This document shows positions 22,159-34,205 of a DNA stretch of 64,000 bases, one piece after another (the stretch's first letter is position 1; every line of letters begins with the position of its first letter). Below the pieces are notes generated by a model. The model was not told the DNA's origin. It was given only the letters and a program-made list of their open reading frames with translations, and did not search any database. Source of the DNA: Fragilaria radians (lineage: Eukaryota; Bacillariophyta; Fragilariophyceae; Fragilariales; Fragilariaceae); contig CAAAJI010000006.1 of the NCBI GenBank assembly GCA_900642245.1, forward strand, positions 564,925-628,924, given 5' to 3'. A program made the translations under genes and the position numbers.

Positions 22159-25036
22159 TCATAACAAATCTTGCATGCGACAAGGAGTCTTTACCGCTTG
22201 CGTAAACCCCTTTTGGTACTTGAAGCGTATCACCTGGGATAGAGGCATTCCACTTCCCGTGTGTGTGAGCTTGTCTTCTCGTAGCTTCGGATTGAAACCG
22301 ACCAGAGCCTTTTTCCTTGCATGTCGAGAATTCTTAGATTGTTGTGCCACAATTCCTAAAAAGTTCTTTGACAATGCTCCTGTCTTCAACTTTTTCTGTG
22401 GGGGAAGTATGACTACGTTGCTCTCACGATGCGTATCACTGTCGGATACTTTCATGGCGTTGAATTCCAATGGACTCCTTTCCAGATTATTAATTTGCTT
22501 TGCTTCGCCTTGATCGCGACTGCGAATCAAGTCGATTCGAGCTGCATGTGCGAGCAGCTCACGTAACTTTCCATTATAGTGTTCTTGTTAGTATAGAATG
22601 ATTTGGCGATCACCACAGAGCGAGAAAAAACTTACCACTGATGGAATGCGTTGTCTCTTATGTTCAATTGGTGCTTTAAATCCATGATAATGAACCAAAC
22701 AATCAATCTCTGGCTCTAGTCTCATCTTCAACGTTGATTTCTCTGTCGTTACCAGGCGACTTTGATGTTCAGTCGGAACATAGGTCAGACTAAGCGAACG
22801 AAGCGTTGAAACATGCATGCGAAAGGCATCCATTTCTTTCTTCCCAAGCACGTCGACAGAAGAAACTGGTCTATGCAGAGTATCCGCCGCAGAAAGCATC
22901 CACAAGGCATATGGAATGATTTCGGATATAGTTGTTTCGTAGCTAAAATTCCGCAAGTTCTCGACGAATTTTTGCAGAATTCCCATATTACTTTGCTTTT
23001 GAAAGTGTGCTTGAGTAGATTCTTTATTTGAGAGAGAGAGATCAGCTTTGGTCTCAATGCGACAGAGTACATGGACTGCACCTACTGCTGCCGATGGCAT
23101 AGAAAAATGACTTAAACCACACGAAAGCCATTCATGTGCCAGATCACATCTCTCCATCGTTGGATCTATGTAAGACACACGCAAGAGATTTTGAAAGAGG
23201 CATTCCAATGCTTTTGTGGTTTCTCCATACGATTCGACTATGGAGAGTACTTTACGCGTCGACGTAGGGAAAGCATGGGAATTCCCATTTTGCCGTTTGA
23301 GCTTCTTAAACACAGCAATTACTGTGCTGGCTAAATCTATTCGGGCATCCTTGAGCCCGTCACCACGGAGAACTTGACTTAGGTTCAAGGAGATATCAAC
23401 AACCCCACCCTTAAAGAATGATCTCGCTCTTGCTTCTGTTGCAGAAAACTGTAGAGTGAACAAGCAGGAGCGAATGTCACCTGCTGAATGGACTATGAGG
23501 TTGCTCAAGAGGGTAGGATCGTTACAAGATAATCGTTCCTTTGCCAAAATGGCTCGAAGACGGGCAAGCAATCGTTGATCGGAAGGGGGTTCCACATCAA
23601 AATGAATACAAAACGGTAAAAGAGGTCTTAACGCCGGAGCATACTTATGATTGCATATAAAAATAATGGGGCGCCTTAGAAACATATTCTTGCGCTTTGA
23701 TCCTTTACTTGGTATCTCAGCTCGAATTAGAGTAACCAAGGAAGCAATAGCATTTTTCGCATCCGCCCCATCAACTTCGTCAAGTATGACACAATTTGGC
23801 TTTCCCCCAAGCTGCAACGTAGGCGTCAACGTGGAGGATTCCATAGCACGAATTACTTTGTCGTAAAGAGTTGCTTCGGATCTATCATCCGAAGCATTTA
23901 CTTCTAAAGGTTCATACCCAGCGTGACGTGCTATAATGTGGGCCAATGTAGTCTTTCCAACACCTGGTGGTCCTGACAAGAGAAGAACCCTATTGGTTTC
24001 AATAGGTCGCTTGTCATGTAAGGGTTTATTTTCTTCTGTCTCTTGGGAATGTAATCCCGCTCGTAGAGTTGTCAACTTGGGTGCGTCACGGTGGAATACA
24101 TACGGATCCCAAGATCTAAGTGCATACAAAACAGTTCGATTGGTTTGCTCATCAGATAAAAGATGAGAGAATGCACTTGGTGCATGCTTATCAACCCATA
24201 GATGTGAATCGAGAGAATGATCTAGACTTTTTGTTGCACTTTGGTTTAGTTGACTTGATAATGTTTCTTTAGCGGCAATAATGTCGGATTTAGCCATCAA
24301 TGTCGCTATACTAGTTCCCAGTAAGTGTGGTTTTGGAGATTGTAGCACCGATTTTTGTCGTTTCGAATCTGTCCGTGGATTTATCATTACATGAAAACGC
24401 CTTCCTGAGGAGATAGTGAGCGGAACAGAAGGAATTCCTTCTACAGGAAATCTTTTTACTCCGTGACATTCTGGAGGATAGCTTGTTTCCGTGATGTCAA
24501 TTCTCACTGATTCTAGAGGCTGTTTAGATAGAGACGTCGACATCAATGAGCCGCATGTCTTCCTCGGCCCTGATGAATTTTTATGCGAATTCTTCGGCGA
24601 AGCGAAATGAGTCCGTTTCCATTCTCGGACTTCGAAGGAGTCCTTTTTAGAAGATTCCCTCCATTCTTTCACACTATTATACCTTGGGAGATATGTATCT
24701 TAGATAAGAAAAATCGATGACTCTGTCAATGGCAGTGGAGATTTTTTACGATTGATTTTCTTACCTTTCAAACGAATAGATATCTCGACAGTTTTTATGA
24801 ACGTTTAAATCATCGTTCCTTTTGGAAGAACTAGCCTCGATATTTAGCTCCTCCGTGAGAGCGCTCGTGACGGTGTGGTTTGAAAGGCCAGGATCCTGAG
24901 TATTCATGTCAAGGTGGGTATTCGATTGTGAAGATACTTCGTTATCAGAAAACTCTTCATCATGCGGAAAGGGATGTTCCGTTTCTTCCTCCAAATAATC
25001 TTGTATCATCTCGTCGTCATCGAGGTAATAGTCCAT
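22159..25036 (-). CDS. CTF18: Chromosome transmission fidelity protein 18 (alternative clamp loader, AAA+)
   Basis: Three exons on the minus strand, 25036-24765, 24682-22636 and 22566-22159, give 908 residues. Introns are 82 and 69 bp with GT-AG ends; the second contains a TACTAAC branch site. The N terminus is very acidic. The AAA+ core has Walker A GPPGVGKT at 328-335 and Walker B VILDEVDGA at 389-397, preceded by LWVDKHAPSAF. EVNASDDRS after Walker A is typical of CTF18. The last exon ends in FKYQKGFTQAV...MQDLL, the conserved C-terminal tail that binds Dcc1 and Ctf8. CTF18 replaces RFC1 in a clamp loader acting on PCNA, needed for sister-chromatid cohesion and replication checkpoint signalling. 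Length lies between the yeast and human proteins. Both joins restore family sequence. Confidence 0.95.
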
Positions 25037-26810
25037 TGCAAGATGCTTCAGTGTTCACTAGGAATGAAACAAGGGAATCAAAAAATCAAGTTGTCTGGAA
25101 AAATGGAGGGAAAACAAAAGATGGCGCGCAAAAATCGCTCGTAACCTCCAACTCTATTTGTTTTATTCGGGGTTTAATTGACACACATTATCTTAATTTA
25201 TCGAAGGAGCTTTTAAACGTCTGTGGAAGCTACAATAAGATGGCCCAACAAAATTAACTTCTATTTGTAGGTTTGAATTGGCTTCCCAGATTGAGCCTAC
25301 TCTGTTGAGAGGGCTAATTGCATTTCGTAGGATGTAATGTGTCTTCAGCATGCTTACAATTCACGGAAGACATCTCATTGGTAGAACATATATTTTGGTT
25401 TGATTGTCTAAAGGCATTCACTAACTCTTTTGTTGATTTGGTACTGACAATGACATCTTTTCAGGTTTCAAGAAAGTAAATGAAATTCACTAATTTATCG
25501 GAAGCAAAGGAATTGGCAAAACGCGGATCTTTGCTTTCCGCGTAATTTCATCCAACAATACTTCCTAAATTATGGCAAAGAATTTTTTGCAGTGGCAAGA
25601 GAATACTGCGGATTTCCAACTATGCTTTCAAAAGCATCTACATGATTCAGTGCAAGCATTCCCTCAAAGAAAAGGAGAAGTATCCCCACTGAAACTTGTT
25701 CTTTTGGTTTGTATCTTTCACAACATCCTCCCATCTGATAAAGTGATGCCTGAGCCAGGAGCCAGGTATGACTCTTAATGATTAACAATATCAAACAACA
25801 AAGTTGCAGTTGCCCAAATTCGATAAACTTCCTGAAATTCAGGCGCACATCAATCATCAATATACATAGATTTTGTGATGCATGATCTAGCGCCTTTCAT
25901 CCTGATTCTCTAGATGATGTAGTAACTTGCAGAGATATCTATGTCACTTCGCTTGCTTGATTTGAACATTTTTGACTGCACACAGTGTTCCTTGAAAAAC
26001 TTGGAAGGTTATATGTAGCCAGCAAGAAAGAGATGATCGTACTGCCACTCAAACAGGTATGTGATTCGAAGCATTGCTATTTCTTGCATTAATTGGTTAC
26101 TCTACTAGGATTGGCAGGACGCATTAAATTGAGATGAGTGATGAAGAACATCTTTTGCCTCACACGAAAGTATTCAATGGTAATGGAAAAGGGATTCATT
26201 GCTAATCAGGTTCAAGCGTTTTCATGTGTTGTGAAATTTACAGTTGTATATTAAAAAATCGGGTCAACTCCTTGCATTTCATAATGACTTGTACATATAC
26301 TTCCGACAAATTCACATATCATAACTGCGAAAGGGCTCAAATTTTAACAAAGTTGTAATTGTATGGCTAAATAATCGGAAAGGCATGCCTTGCGAAGACA
26401 ACAGAGAAGAGTCTAAAGTAAGATTTACTTACTTAGTTTGATGCCTGGGGGGCATGAAATAGTAAGACAAGTGCGAAAAGAGTTGAAAGTAAGTTGTACT
26501 TGCATTGTTTCATCCCTTGGAAGGTATGTATTCTCTATCGATCAACATATCTTTGCTCGAGATCCAATTATTTAATGTTCTACAAGAGTGTATTTGATCT
26601 ATGATTATTCATCTTAGAAATGATTCTCTATCACTACAAGCTAAGCTTTATAGAATGTAAAGTTTGACTTGCAAAAGTAAATGCTATGTTGACAACAAAG
26701 CAATTAATATTCCTTGATGAAATGAGAAACTATGGTTTAATTATGAACTTTTCCTGAGAACTTGGGATTTCATTAAATTGACAGCTATAAATGCTTGCAA
26801 CCGTAATGTT
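25037..26810. other. Gene-free stretch
   Basis: AT-rich, with no convincing gene. Overlapping short frames at 25570-25860 on both strands are unrecognised. The first 200 bp lie upstream of the CTF18 start and probably contain its promoter. Confidence 0.5.
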
Positions 26811-27113
26811 TCATGCCAGGGATGGTGACTCAACATCTGTTTTTGACTCGAGCTCGCTCAAAGTTGGTAGTTTCCAAAGTCGAAAGTCTATATTCGAAGC
26901 TAGCCGATTCATCAGCTCTTGATTGGAATAGAAGGATTTCTGGTAATGCTTTTTCATAAAGCTCCTCGGCGATAGTTGCTGCATTTTCTCATTCTGCAAG
27001 CCGAGTCTAAGGTCGCTTTCATCATCCTCATTCATCAAGTTGCGAGTGCCCGTATATCGACGTGTCGCAATTAACAAAAGTGTTCGGATATCATCTGATT
27101 CTTTGTGGATCAT
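26811..27113 (-). CDS. Hypothetical protein, 100 residues
   Basis: ATG-started open frame of 100 codons ending in TGA, in sequence visibly richer in G and C than its flanks. The product is hydrophilic and mostly helical in character, with segments such as RTLLLIATRRYTGTRNLM and NRLASNIDFRLWKLPTLSE. I recognise no family. It could be a small gene, one exon of a larger gene, or the remains of one. No intron join to neighbouring frames was convincing. Confidence 0.4.
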   Translation of the reverse strand: MIHKESDDIRTLLLIATRRYTGTRNLMNEDDESDLRLGLQNEKMQQLSPRSFMKKHYQKSFYSNQELMNRLASNIDFRLWKLPTLSELESKTDVESPSLA

Positions 27114-29059
27114 TGCAGCTGTTACCTGGGTCTTCTTTGTGTTGTAAGATATGAAAGCTTGATTAAGCCTATTCGGGTTTCCACGTTTTCATGATTAAAC
27201 GCCACATGTTTCAACGAATTTTGGAATCAAATCGGGATTCCAACGTTAATGGATGCGATACTGTTGTTGATAGTTTATAGGGCTTCGTTTTCAACTGTCC
27301 ACTTGGAATAGCCCTCAATAGAACTTTTACTACGATTCAACTGGCAATAAAAGGTCAAGCAATACCGTAGGGGAATTCAAAATCCATGCGTAGAGTTATA
27401 GAATTCCATATTTTGTGCACTAAAACTATTTCAAAATCACAACTATATATTTATATTGTTACAGGGATGGAGAGAAGAAAATCTTGAAGATATTGAATGG
27501 GATGGCTTCGCTTTCAATGGAGGGTAAATCGACAAATGAAGGATAAAGTACTTCATGATTTGTCATCTATGTCGCTGCGCAAAGTGTCAAGAATGCAAAT
27601 AAGTACATGCTGGTTGAAAAGAGGTATCATGGAATGGCTCAGATCTCGAGAAGTGAAGATTCATGGCGCTAAAAATGCCGTAAGAATGTATCCCTTATTT
27701 TTCTTAACTCTGTGCCCTGTTTGGTGGATATGAGGCATGGTGGTCTAAGTTCAATGACATTAAATTAGAAGGGGGCAAAAGCAAGGCAACTGGAATCCTC
27801 TAGAATATTGAACATTACCTGCTATGCCATCACGTCTTGAGAAAGCATGAAACTTCACCACCGCCCTTCTGAAAAAGATTATCTTCACGGGGTTCTGTTA
27901 GTCCAAGAGAGAGTAGTTTTTGCATCAGTCAACGTAATTACTCTTTTTGAATTAAATGTTTTCATTGAGGGTGTTGACAAAGATAGAGAATAGACTGCGC
28001 AAACATGATCTTGTGTGAGTTCAATCTAAAACACATGCAACTGAAGTACATGTTCTTCAGGTAAAGCATTAATACATTCAAAAACAATTAATTCACAGAA
28101 ATAATAGGATAGAAAAAAATAGATATCAAGCATCCTGGTAATACAAAGAATGATAGTGCCAATACTTTTTGGCTGAACTTGGAAAAGAGATTTCAACATA
28201 TGATTTCTTTTGCCACCACTCAGGCAAATGTTTGTTCTATTTGAGTTATCAGCTGGCTGGCTCAGTAAACTACTTTCTTTTCTTTCTCTTCTGAAAACTG
28301 GTAAGAAAGATTGTTGCATCTGGTGAGATGCCGTAATTCTTCTCTGTACAGAATTGTGTCCTGCTGACAAGGAGTTACGTTTGTCGGAAAAAGGAGTACA
28401 AACAGCTTGATACTTCAACCAACTGTGTTTCCAAGGTGAGAAAAACTGGGTTCTGGTGATTTTCCTTGAATAATTTGAGATACGTGTATGTTTGACTCGG
28501 AAGGGCAGACAACTCTTTTTTGTAACTAACAATATTGATTCAATCTTGGGATTTCTTCCATTCTTCTACTGTGATTAAAGTTTTTGCATTTATTGTCAAT
28601 ACTTGCTAAAGTATAGATTTATCTATGCCGAGACATAAGGAATACATTGATCTTGAGAAAAGATATAGGTACAACCTTCTTATTGCTGAGAAGTTACAAT
28701 TAGGTATTGTCATCTACTTTAGATTTTTTCGGTAATGGGGTCGTGTCATCAAATCATGTTAGTAACTGGAGTGTAATAACATCCAAAGAATTTGCAACAT
28801 AGACGAAACCATTTCCCTGTGGTCAGACAGCTAAATGGCTGCTATACATTTTTACGAAGTAGGTGAGCAAACATTTGTCGCTACTAATTTGGCTCATGAA
28901 ATATTTCATATTATCTTACGTGTTTTGGCAAGGAGAATCAAATGAAGATAACAAAGAATTACGTTTTAGGCTAGTATATGGCTCATCGCTCAACTTTTTT
29001 GAGAGAAAATATGAGCTAACATTATGTAACTTTTTTCAGATTTTTTTATTGTTCCATGC
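27114..29059. other. Gene-free stretch
   Basis: No supported gene. At 27464-27527 a short frame after a good acceptor (TTGTTACAG) reads like protein (GWREENLEDIEWDGF) but stops after 20 codons. A 168-codon frame at 28026-28532 on the minus strand lacks an ATG near its start and has no recognisable content. Confidence 0.45.
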
Positions 29060-30352
29060 TCATGATAGGGTTAAAATTGAAGTAATCATTCCGAGAATTA
29101 CTGATAAACTGAAGCAAACGTTCATCAAGTTTGCTAGCTTTAATCTGTTCTTTTCTCTGTCAATGTCATCTAACAAAGTCGGCGCCAATTGATAAGCCAG
29201 GGTGACCAAATACCCGGATGAAAACGAGAAGGCAAAAACACTGAATAACGCTCCAGCATCATTTCGTGGGATCAAGTTCGTTGATGCATAGACAAAAAAT
29301 ACAGGTACAAAGCCAAGGCGTACTATGGAGGCATATATGAGCATTGATTTTGAGGGCGAGGAGGTAATTAATGTTGCTGGTCTCGACACAAGATCTGCGA
29401 CGATTCTCGTGTAAAAGAGGACTTGAGGAAATCCAGTATTACTTGGATTTTGACTCAAAACTCGGTTGAAACAAGATGCAACTGACATCGACGAACCGAC
29501 GGTTATCATGAGAGCGAAGCAGATACTCCATGATTTTTTCCAAAGAGAAAGAAAGGAATATTCCTGAGGGATTCGAGACTCTACTTCTGTATTGGCACTG
29601 CCATCAATACTATGAGATGATGAGAGGAGAGCCTCATTAAATTCGGATGGGATCAGTATGGAGTCACGACGGCGCATGCTGAAAACAACACTCTGCCTAC
29701 AGCAAAGTAACCATTGAAAGCTTAACCAAGAAATCAACAAGGCGCCTGCAATGGAGTAATAGAATAGGTACAATCCCTTTGAGCTCCCACATCTTCCAAA
29801 TTCAGAGTATAGGGAATTGAACAAGACGATTAAGCCAGAACCTTGTAGTCCCGCATTTACAGCTGCTGCGGATCTCGCACAATCTGAAAAGAGAAATGAT
29901 GACATTTGTTTCAGTGTACCATGCAGAACAGCCGAAGACAATCCCATTAAGATCGCTACCATGGATAAATGGTATAAGGATCGACTTGCCCACGGTGAAA
30001 GCACAAGACATGCGAATGATAACAAGAAACCAAAGGTCCCTCGGAAGAAAAAAGTTCTTAAACTCTTGTATCGTCGATCGAAACTTGCATCCCAAGCAGC
30101 CTGGGCAATTGTTATTGGTAATAGGGGAGAATATACAGCAAAATTCAGAATCAAGAATGAGTTAACACCCAAGGTATCGGTGTAATAAACAAGGTTGGAA
30201 AGAAGTGCTGTATAGCCTAATGTGCACCCGATGCTGGAAACAAAGAGAAGTATAGATTCAAAAATTGGAGTCGTTTCAAGAGGGCTTATCGTACCCAAGC
30301 GAGTCGGTTCCTCAGAGGAATAGGAAGATCCGTCGGAATCGGTTCGTTCCAT
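29060..30352 (-). CDS. Multi-pass membrane transporter, equilibrative nucleoside transporter (SLC29)-like
   Basis: Single exon, 430 residues counted from the first ATG (MERTDSDGSS); the open frame extends 11 codons upstream with TTG only. A hydrophilic N terminus of about 30 residues is followed by roughly ten or eleven hydrophobic helices with a central cytoplasmic loop, the usual ENT layout. The C-terminal part, with SGYLVTLAYQLAPTLLDD followed by a basic loop and two final helices, resembles the S.GYLASL...AP end of ENT proteins, and IVRLGFVPVFFVYA resembles the R...P.F segment. These similarities are modest, so a distant major-facilitator protein is the alternative. The probable role is uptake of nucleosides or similar solutes. 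Confidence 0.65.
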   Translation of the reverse strand: MERTDSDGSSYSSEEPTRLGTISPLETTPIFESILLFVSSIGCTLGYTALLSNLVYYTDTLGVNSFLILNFAVYSPLLPITIAQAAWDASFDRRYKSLRTFFFRGTFGFLLSFACLVLSPWASRSLYHLSMVAILMGLSSAVLHGTLKQMSSFLFSDCARSAAAVNAGLQGSGLIVLFNSLYSEFGRCGSSKGLYLFYYSIAGALLISWLSFQWLLCCRQSVVFSMRRRDSILIPSEFNEALLSSSHSIDGSANTEVESRIPQEYSFLSLWKKSWSICFALMITVGSSMSVASCFNRVLSQNPSNTGFPQVLFYTRIVADLVSRPATLITSSPSKSMLIYASIVRLGFVPVFFVYASTNLIPRNDAGALFSVFAFSFSSGYLVTLAYQLAPTLLDDIDREKNRLKLANLMNVCFSLSVILGMITSILTLS

Positions 30353-31487
30353 TCGTGCAACAGGAGAGTGTTCGAATGTCAACAAGAAATAAATCGTAAA
30401 TCTTTCTTCTTTGCAAAAAGATGACGAGGTTTAACAGCCAAGAAAATCTCAAGGAACTCATCATTGTTCCCAATCCCAAAATTTAGGCATTTTAAAGACC
30501 CCCCTAACCCAGATGTGCCCAAATTTACTGCTACTCTTTACTTGCTTTCCACTGACATCATCGTACTACTTTCACCATTCATCAATAACATTTGTCCTTG
30601 CCCTCATTGCCTTCCTGGAATGTTTGTTTTACATACGCTATCTGGACTGCATGCTCAACATGAAGCAACAATAACAACAAAATCGATACTGCATGGTATA
30701 TGTGATAATATTTGAGTTACACAAGTGAGGTCTCCTCATTGAACATGTTTTGACTTGCCTGTTAGTCAAGTCAATTTGGAGGGGAAAATCCGTCATTCGC
30801 ATTGGTGCTCTTATTCATATCCTATTCAGATTACAGAAATCGTATTTTTCTTAAAAATGAAAGCAAGATACAACTAGCACTTTATTGAAACATACGCAAA
30901 GAAAAATAATGGAGCACTGTCATCAATGAGTTTTGGCATGCAACTTATATTTATGGACGCTTAGTGTCATCTTAAGTTAACATCAAGATATTTAAATCAG
31001 TGGTTACTGCTAGACTTTCAATCAAATTCATGTATGAGGGGCACGAAATGACTATTTTAGAAGATGGCAATTCAGAAAAGGAAAGCTATTAGGCACATAT
31101 GATGCTTCTTATAGAGATATTAAGATTTGAATGAAATCAATGCAATCATAGAGTTGTTTCATCACCAGAAATCTTGGCTTACCAGTTGCATATGTTGTTT
31201 CATTCATTCATCTTTTACCCATACAAAGTGTTCTCCGCTTAACTCAGAGAACATTTGACGGCCAGTGACTTTGAGGTCAAATATGCGCCCTCGAAAATTG
31301 AGCTATCTTTCAAGGTGCTAATGAATAACTTCATTGTTGTGTAACAATATTTCTTGATGAAGATACGTGTTTTTTCACTATAATTTTGAAGGATGATTAA
31401 TTCTTGGTCTGTGCTGTGCTTACCACCCAAAATTAAATCTTGCAGCAAGAAATGTGAAACGAAAAGTTCCAAAACCAATGAAAATAA
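30353..31487. other. Intergenic between divergent genes
   Basis: About 1.1 kb between two divergently transcribed genes, so it holds both promoters. A frame at 30464-30715 has no recognisable content. No regulatory motif could be identified by eye. Confidence 0.5.
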
Positions 31488-32747
31488 ATGTATCATCGAA
31501 TAGGATCCAACACATTAACAATGCGAATCTTTCCACTATACAGAACAGCAATCATCTCGTCATCAATATTGAAATTATGCCATGGCTTCCGACAAAGCCA
31601 TGTTTTACAAAATCCATTTTCCAATTGTCGACATTTTCATATGACCACAACTAAGTCAGAACGATTTGCGAAAAGGAAACCAAAGACTTTTGAGGAGGAA
31701 AACGATGATGATGAGAGCTATGATTTCCTCGGAGAATTTGCATCAGATTATCACTCACCTGTTATGGTAAACGAATGCGTGGAAGCATTGGTGAGTTGTT
31801 CCCGGACACAATCCAGAATTTTTGTCGATGGCACATTGGGAGGTGGAGGACATTCCTTAGCGATCCTGCAACAGCTTAAACCTGGTGATATTCTTTTTGG
31901 ATGCGATGTGGATCCGGAAGCTATAGAAACCGCATCCGACCGATTGAAAGAATTTATGGGTCATGACAACTTGGAGAAACCATTATTCATACCGGTAGAA
32001 TCCAATTTCTGTAACCTGGCGACCACACTTCCTGTTGTCATGCATCCAATTCACAACTCTCCGATCATTACCGATGGTGTTGATGGTATTTTGTTAGATC
32101 TTGGAGTTTCGTCACATCAAATCGATACTGCGGAGCGTGGTTTCGCCTTCCTAAGGGATGGCCCACTCGATATGAGGATGGACAAAAATAAGGCCAATGG
32201 TATCACAGCGGCTGATATACTCAATGTGTTTAGTCAAGAAGAGATTAAGCAAATACTCAAAAATTATGGTGATGAAGCGAGAGCTAGAGCTATCTCTGAA
32301 TCGATAGTGGAACACAGGCCCTTTGTTAGCACTCAAGATTTGGTGAAAGCCGTAGCAGCTGTGGTGCCCGAATTTGCAAAGAGTCGTAGGATGGGAAGGT
32401 CAGCAACCTTAGCCAGAGTTTTCCAATCGTTACGTATCGTTGTTAATCGAGAGGACGAAGCCTTGCAAGGAGCACTCTTGAATATGTGTCCCAAGCTAGT
32501 CCGACAGGGAGGTCGATTGGTTGTGCTGAGTTACCATTCTTTGGAAGACAGAGCCACCAAACGAGTCATTAGGGATGGTATGCTTGGTATTCGTCCCACG
32601 GCGAATGAGCGTGACATGTATGGAAACTATATTGGCAAGCCACGTCCATGGAAAGGATTGGGGAAAGCAACCAAGGCCACAGCAGAAGAAGTCACAAAGA
32701 ATTCTCGGGCTAGGAGTGCAACCTTACGAGTTGCAGAACGCATCTAG
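31488..32747 (+). CDS. rsmH: 16S rRNA (cytosine(1402)-N4)-methyltransferase RsmH, organellar
   Basis: Single exon, 419 residues, ATG at 31488, with a second in-frame ATG 11 codons later. About 85 residues precede the bacterial-type core; they are Arg, Ser and His rich at first, like an organelle targeting sequence, then acidic. The core starts DYHSPVMVNECVEAL and has the SAM-binding loop GGGGHS at 118-123, LLDLGVSSHQID, GPLDMRMD, the LARVFQSLRIVVN segment and LSYHSLEDRATKR. All are hallmarks of MraW/RsmH, which N4-methylates C1402 in the decoding site of small-subunit rRNA. In a eukaryote this acts on mitochondrial or plastid ribosomes; which one cannot be decided here. Confidence 0.96.
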   Translation: MYHRIGSNTLTMRIFPLYRTAIISSSILKLCHGFRQSHVLQNPFSNCRHFHMTTTKSERFAKRKPKTFEEENDDDESYDFLGEFASDYHSPVMVNECVEALVSCSRTQSRIFVDGTLGGGGHSLAILQQLKPGDILFGCDVDPEAIETASDRLKEFMGHDNLEKPLFIPVESNFCNLATTLPVVMHPIHNSPIITDGVDGILLDLGVSSHQIDTAERGFAFLRDGPLDMRMDKNKANGITAADILNVFSQEEIKQILKNYGDEARARAISESIVEHRPFVSTQDLVKAVAAVVPEFAKSRRMGRSATLARVFQSLRIVVNREDEALQGALLNMCPKLVRQGGRLVVLSYHSLEDRATKRVIRDGMLGIRPTANERDMYGNYIGKPRPWKGLGKATKATAEEVTKNSRARSATLRVAERI

Positions 32748-34205
32748 GAACAAAAATTAACTGCTAGGATATAGATAAGTGGAACTAAGCAACGCGATAT
32801 TCTAGTATTAAAATTCGATCAAATCCATTTCTTTGCATCAATGACTCCAGATATTCAATTTACTTGTTGAAATTTGTGATGAACATTTCTTTGCGCTTTG
32901 CCGGAAGAGGATCTCTATTGTCATCAGACTCAGAATGTGCCACATTTCATATGTTGCTATCATTTCGGAGATGGAATTTACTTAATCCTTATCTTTGGAC
33001 CATCCAAAACATAGATTTCCAGTTTCCCTCTCTTCTTTTCTTTAGTTTATGAGAACGAAAATTCTTGCAGATGATGACTTGCAAGAATCATTGCTCCAAA
33101 CTACGTATGGGTATCTCAGATCCCCACATAAAAGCACATATTTACATTTCTTCTTTTTGTTGTTTAGGTTTCTGATATTAACATGTTTTTGAAATTCAAA
33201 TCATTAACAACAGGCCCATAGTTGTCATTGCGCTGAAGGCTTGGCACCTAAGAAATCTTCTTGGATTTCTCCCTGACTTATCTTGTTTCTTCATTAGGAT
33301 GATCCCGTATTTGGTTGAAGCTAGCTGGCTCTATAGATTATGAAAAATAGTTAGCTTGATCTTTGTTTCAGAACATAACACATCAATGAATTTGAGGATT
33401 TTTAAAAACCAGCCTTTAAGATTTTTGATCAGTCTGAATGACTTTGGACTTGAAGGCTTCCCTTTGTACTGTTCAATCCTTTGCACACCCTTTCCTTTAG
33501 CTTCAACAATAGCATTCTCATCACATTTGATAACAACAATCTGCACATAGCCTATAATGAAAGACTTTTCTTGCGCACTTATTTAACCAATATGGAATTA
33601 AGAAATAAATTTATTAGGCTCATCAAACGTATTTATTCAAACAAAAACAGCACGATCAACCAAATAGCTAATCAAGTTCATCTGACTGAATTATATTTCC
33701 GCCACATGATGTAATGAAGGAAATGAGATTTTACATAAGGACGAAGAGGGCAATCAAAATATTCGGCCCATGTCAAATATTCATCTCCATCTAATGCTCG
33801 GTGATGATTGTCAAGCACATGCAGAGAAATACCGATGTCAAGAAAAGGAGGTGTAACAAATTGGCAATATATCCGATGATTCAAACCTACAAAGCCAGAG
33901 AAAAAAATACGTTCTTAGTGTCAGTGACAAGCGTACTTCCGGCCAAAGAAACAAGACATCTTAGACTACACAACAAACCAAAAGTAAGGACAAAGAAAAT
34001 ACTTTGCCATTATGAACCCTGTCAGAGCAGTGTTCAGGCTTCCTTGCTCATGGCTGTCTAATGTATATTATGATTCAATTCTTGACATAAAATAAATGCT
34101 ATTTCATTAACTGTACTCGGGAGAAAAAACTTCGTTATTTTCCCTTTTCTAATCAATAACGATTTACGTCTGTGACGTTGCAAAATGTGATTACACTTTT
34201 TGTTC
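32748..34205. other. Intergenic, 1.5 kb
   Basis: Two convergent genes flank it. Small frames on both strands (33331-33550, 33678-33884, 33801-34061) have no clear family. The minus-strand frame at 33331-33546 contains AIVEAKGKGVQRI, faintly like the protease region of copia elements, but this is too weak to annotate. Confidence 0.45.

Noticed and set aside
28026..28532. 168-codon open frame on the minus strand
   Set aside because: It opens with TTG, the first ATG is far inside, and the product has no recognisable domain.
33331..33546. Copia protease-like fragment (EAKGKGVQRI) on the minus strand
   Set aside because: The similarity is limited to about ten residues and nothing around it supports a retroelement.
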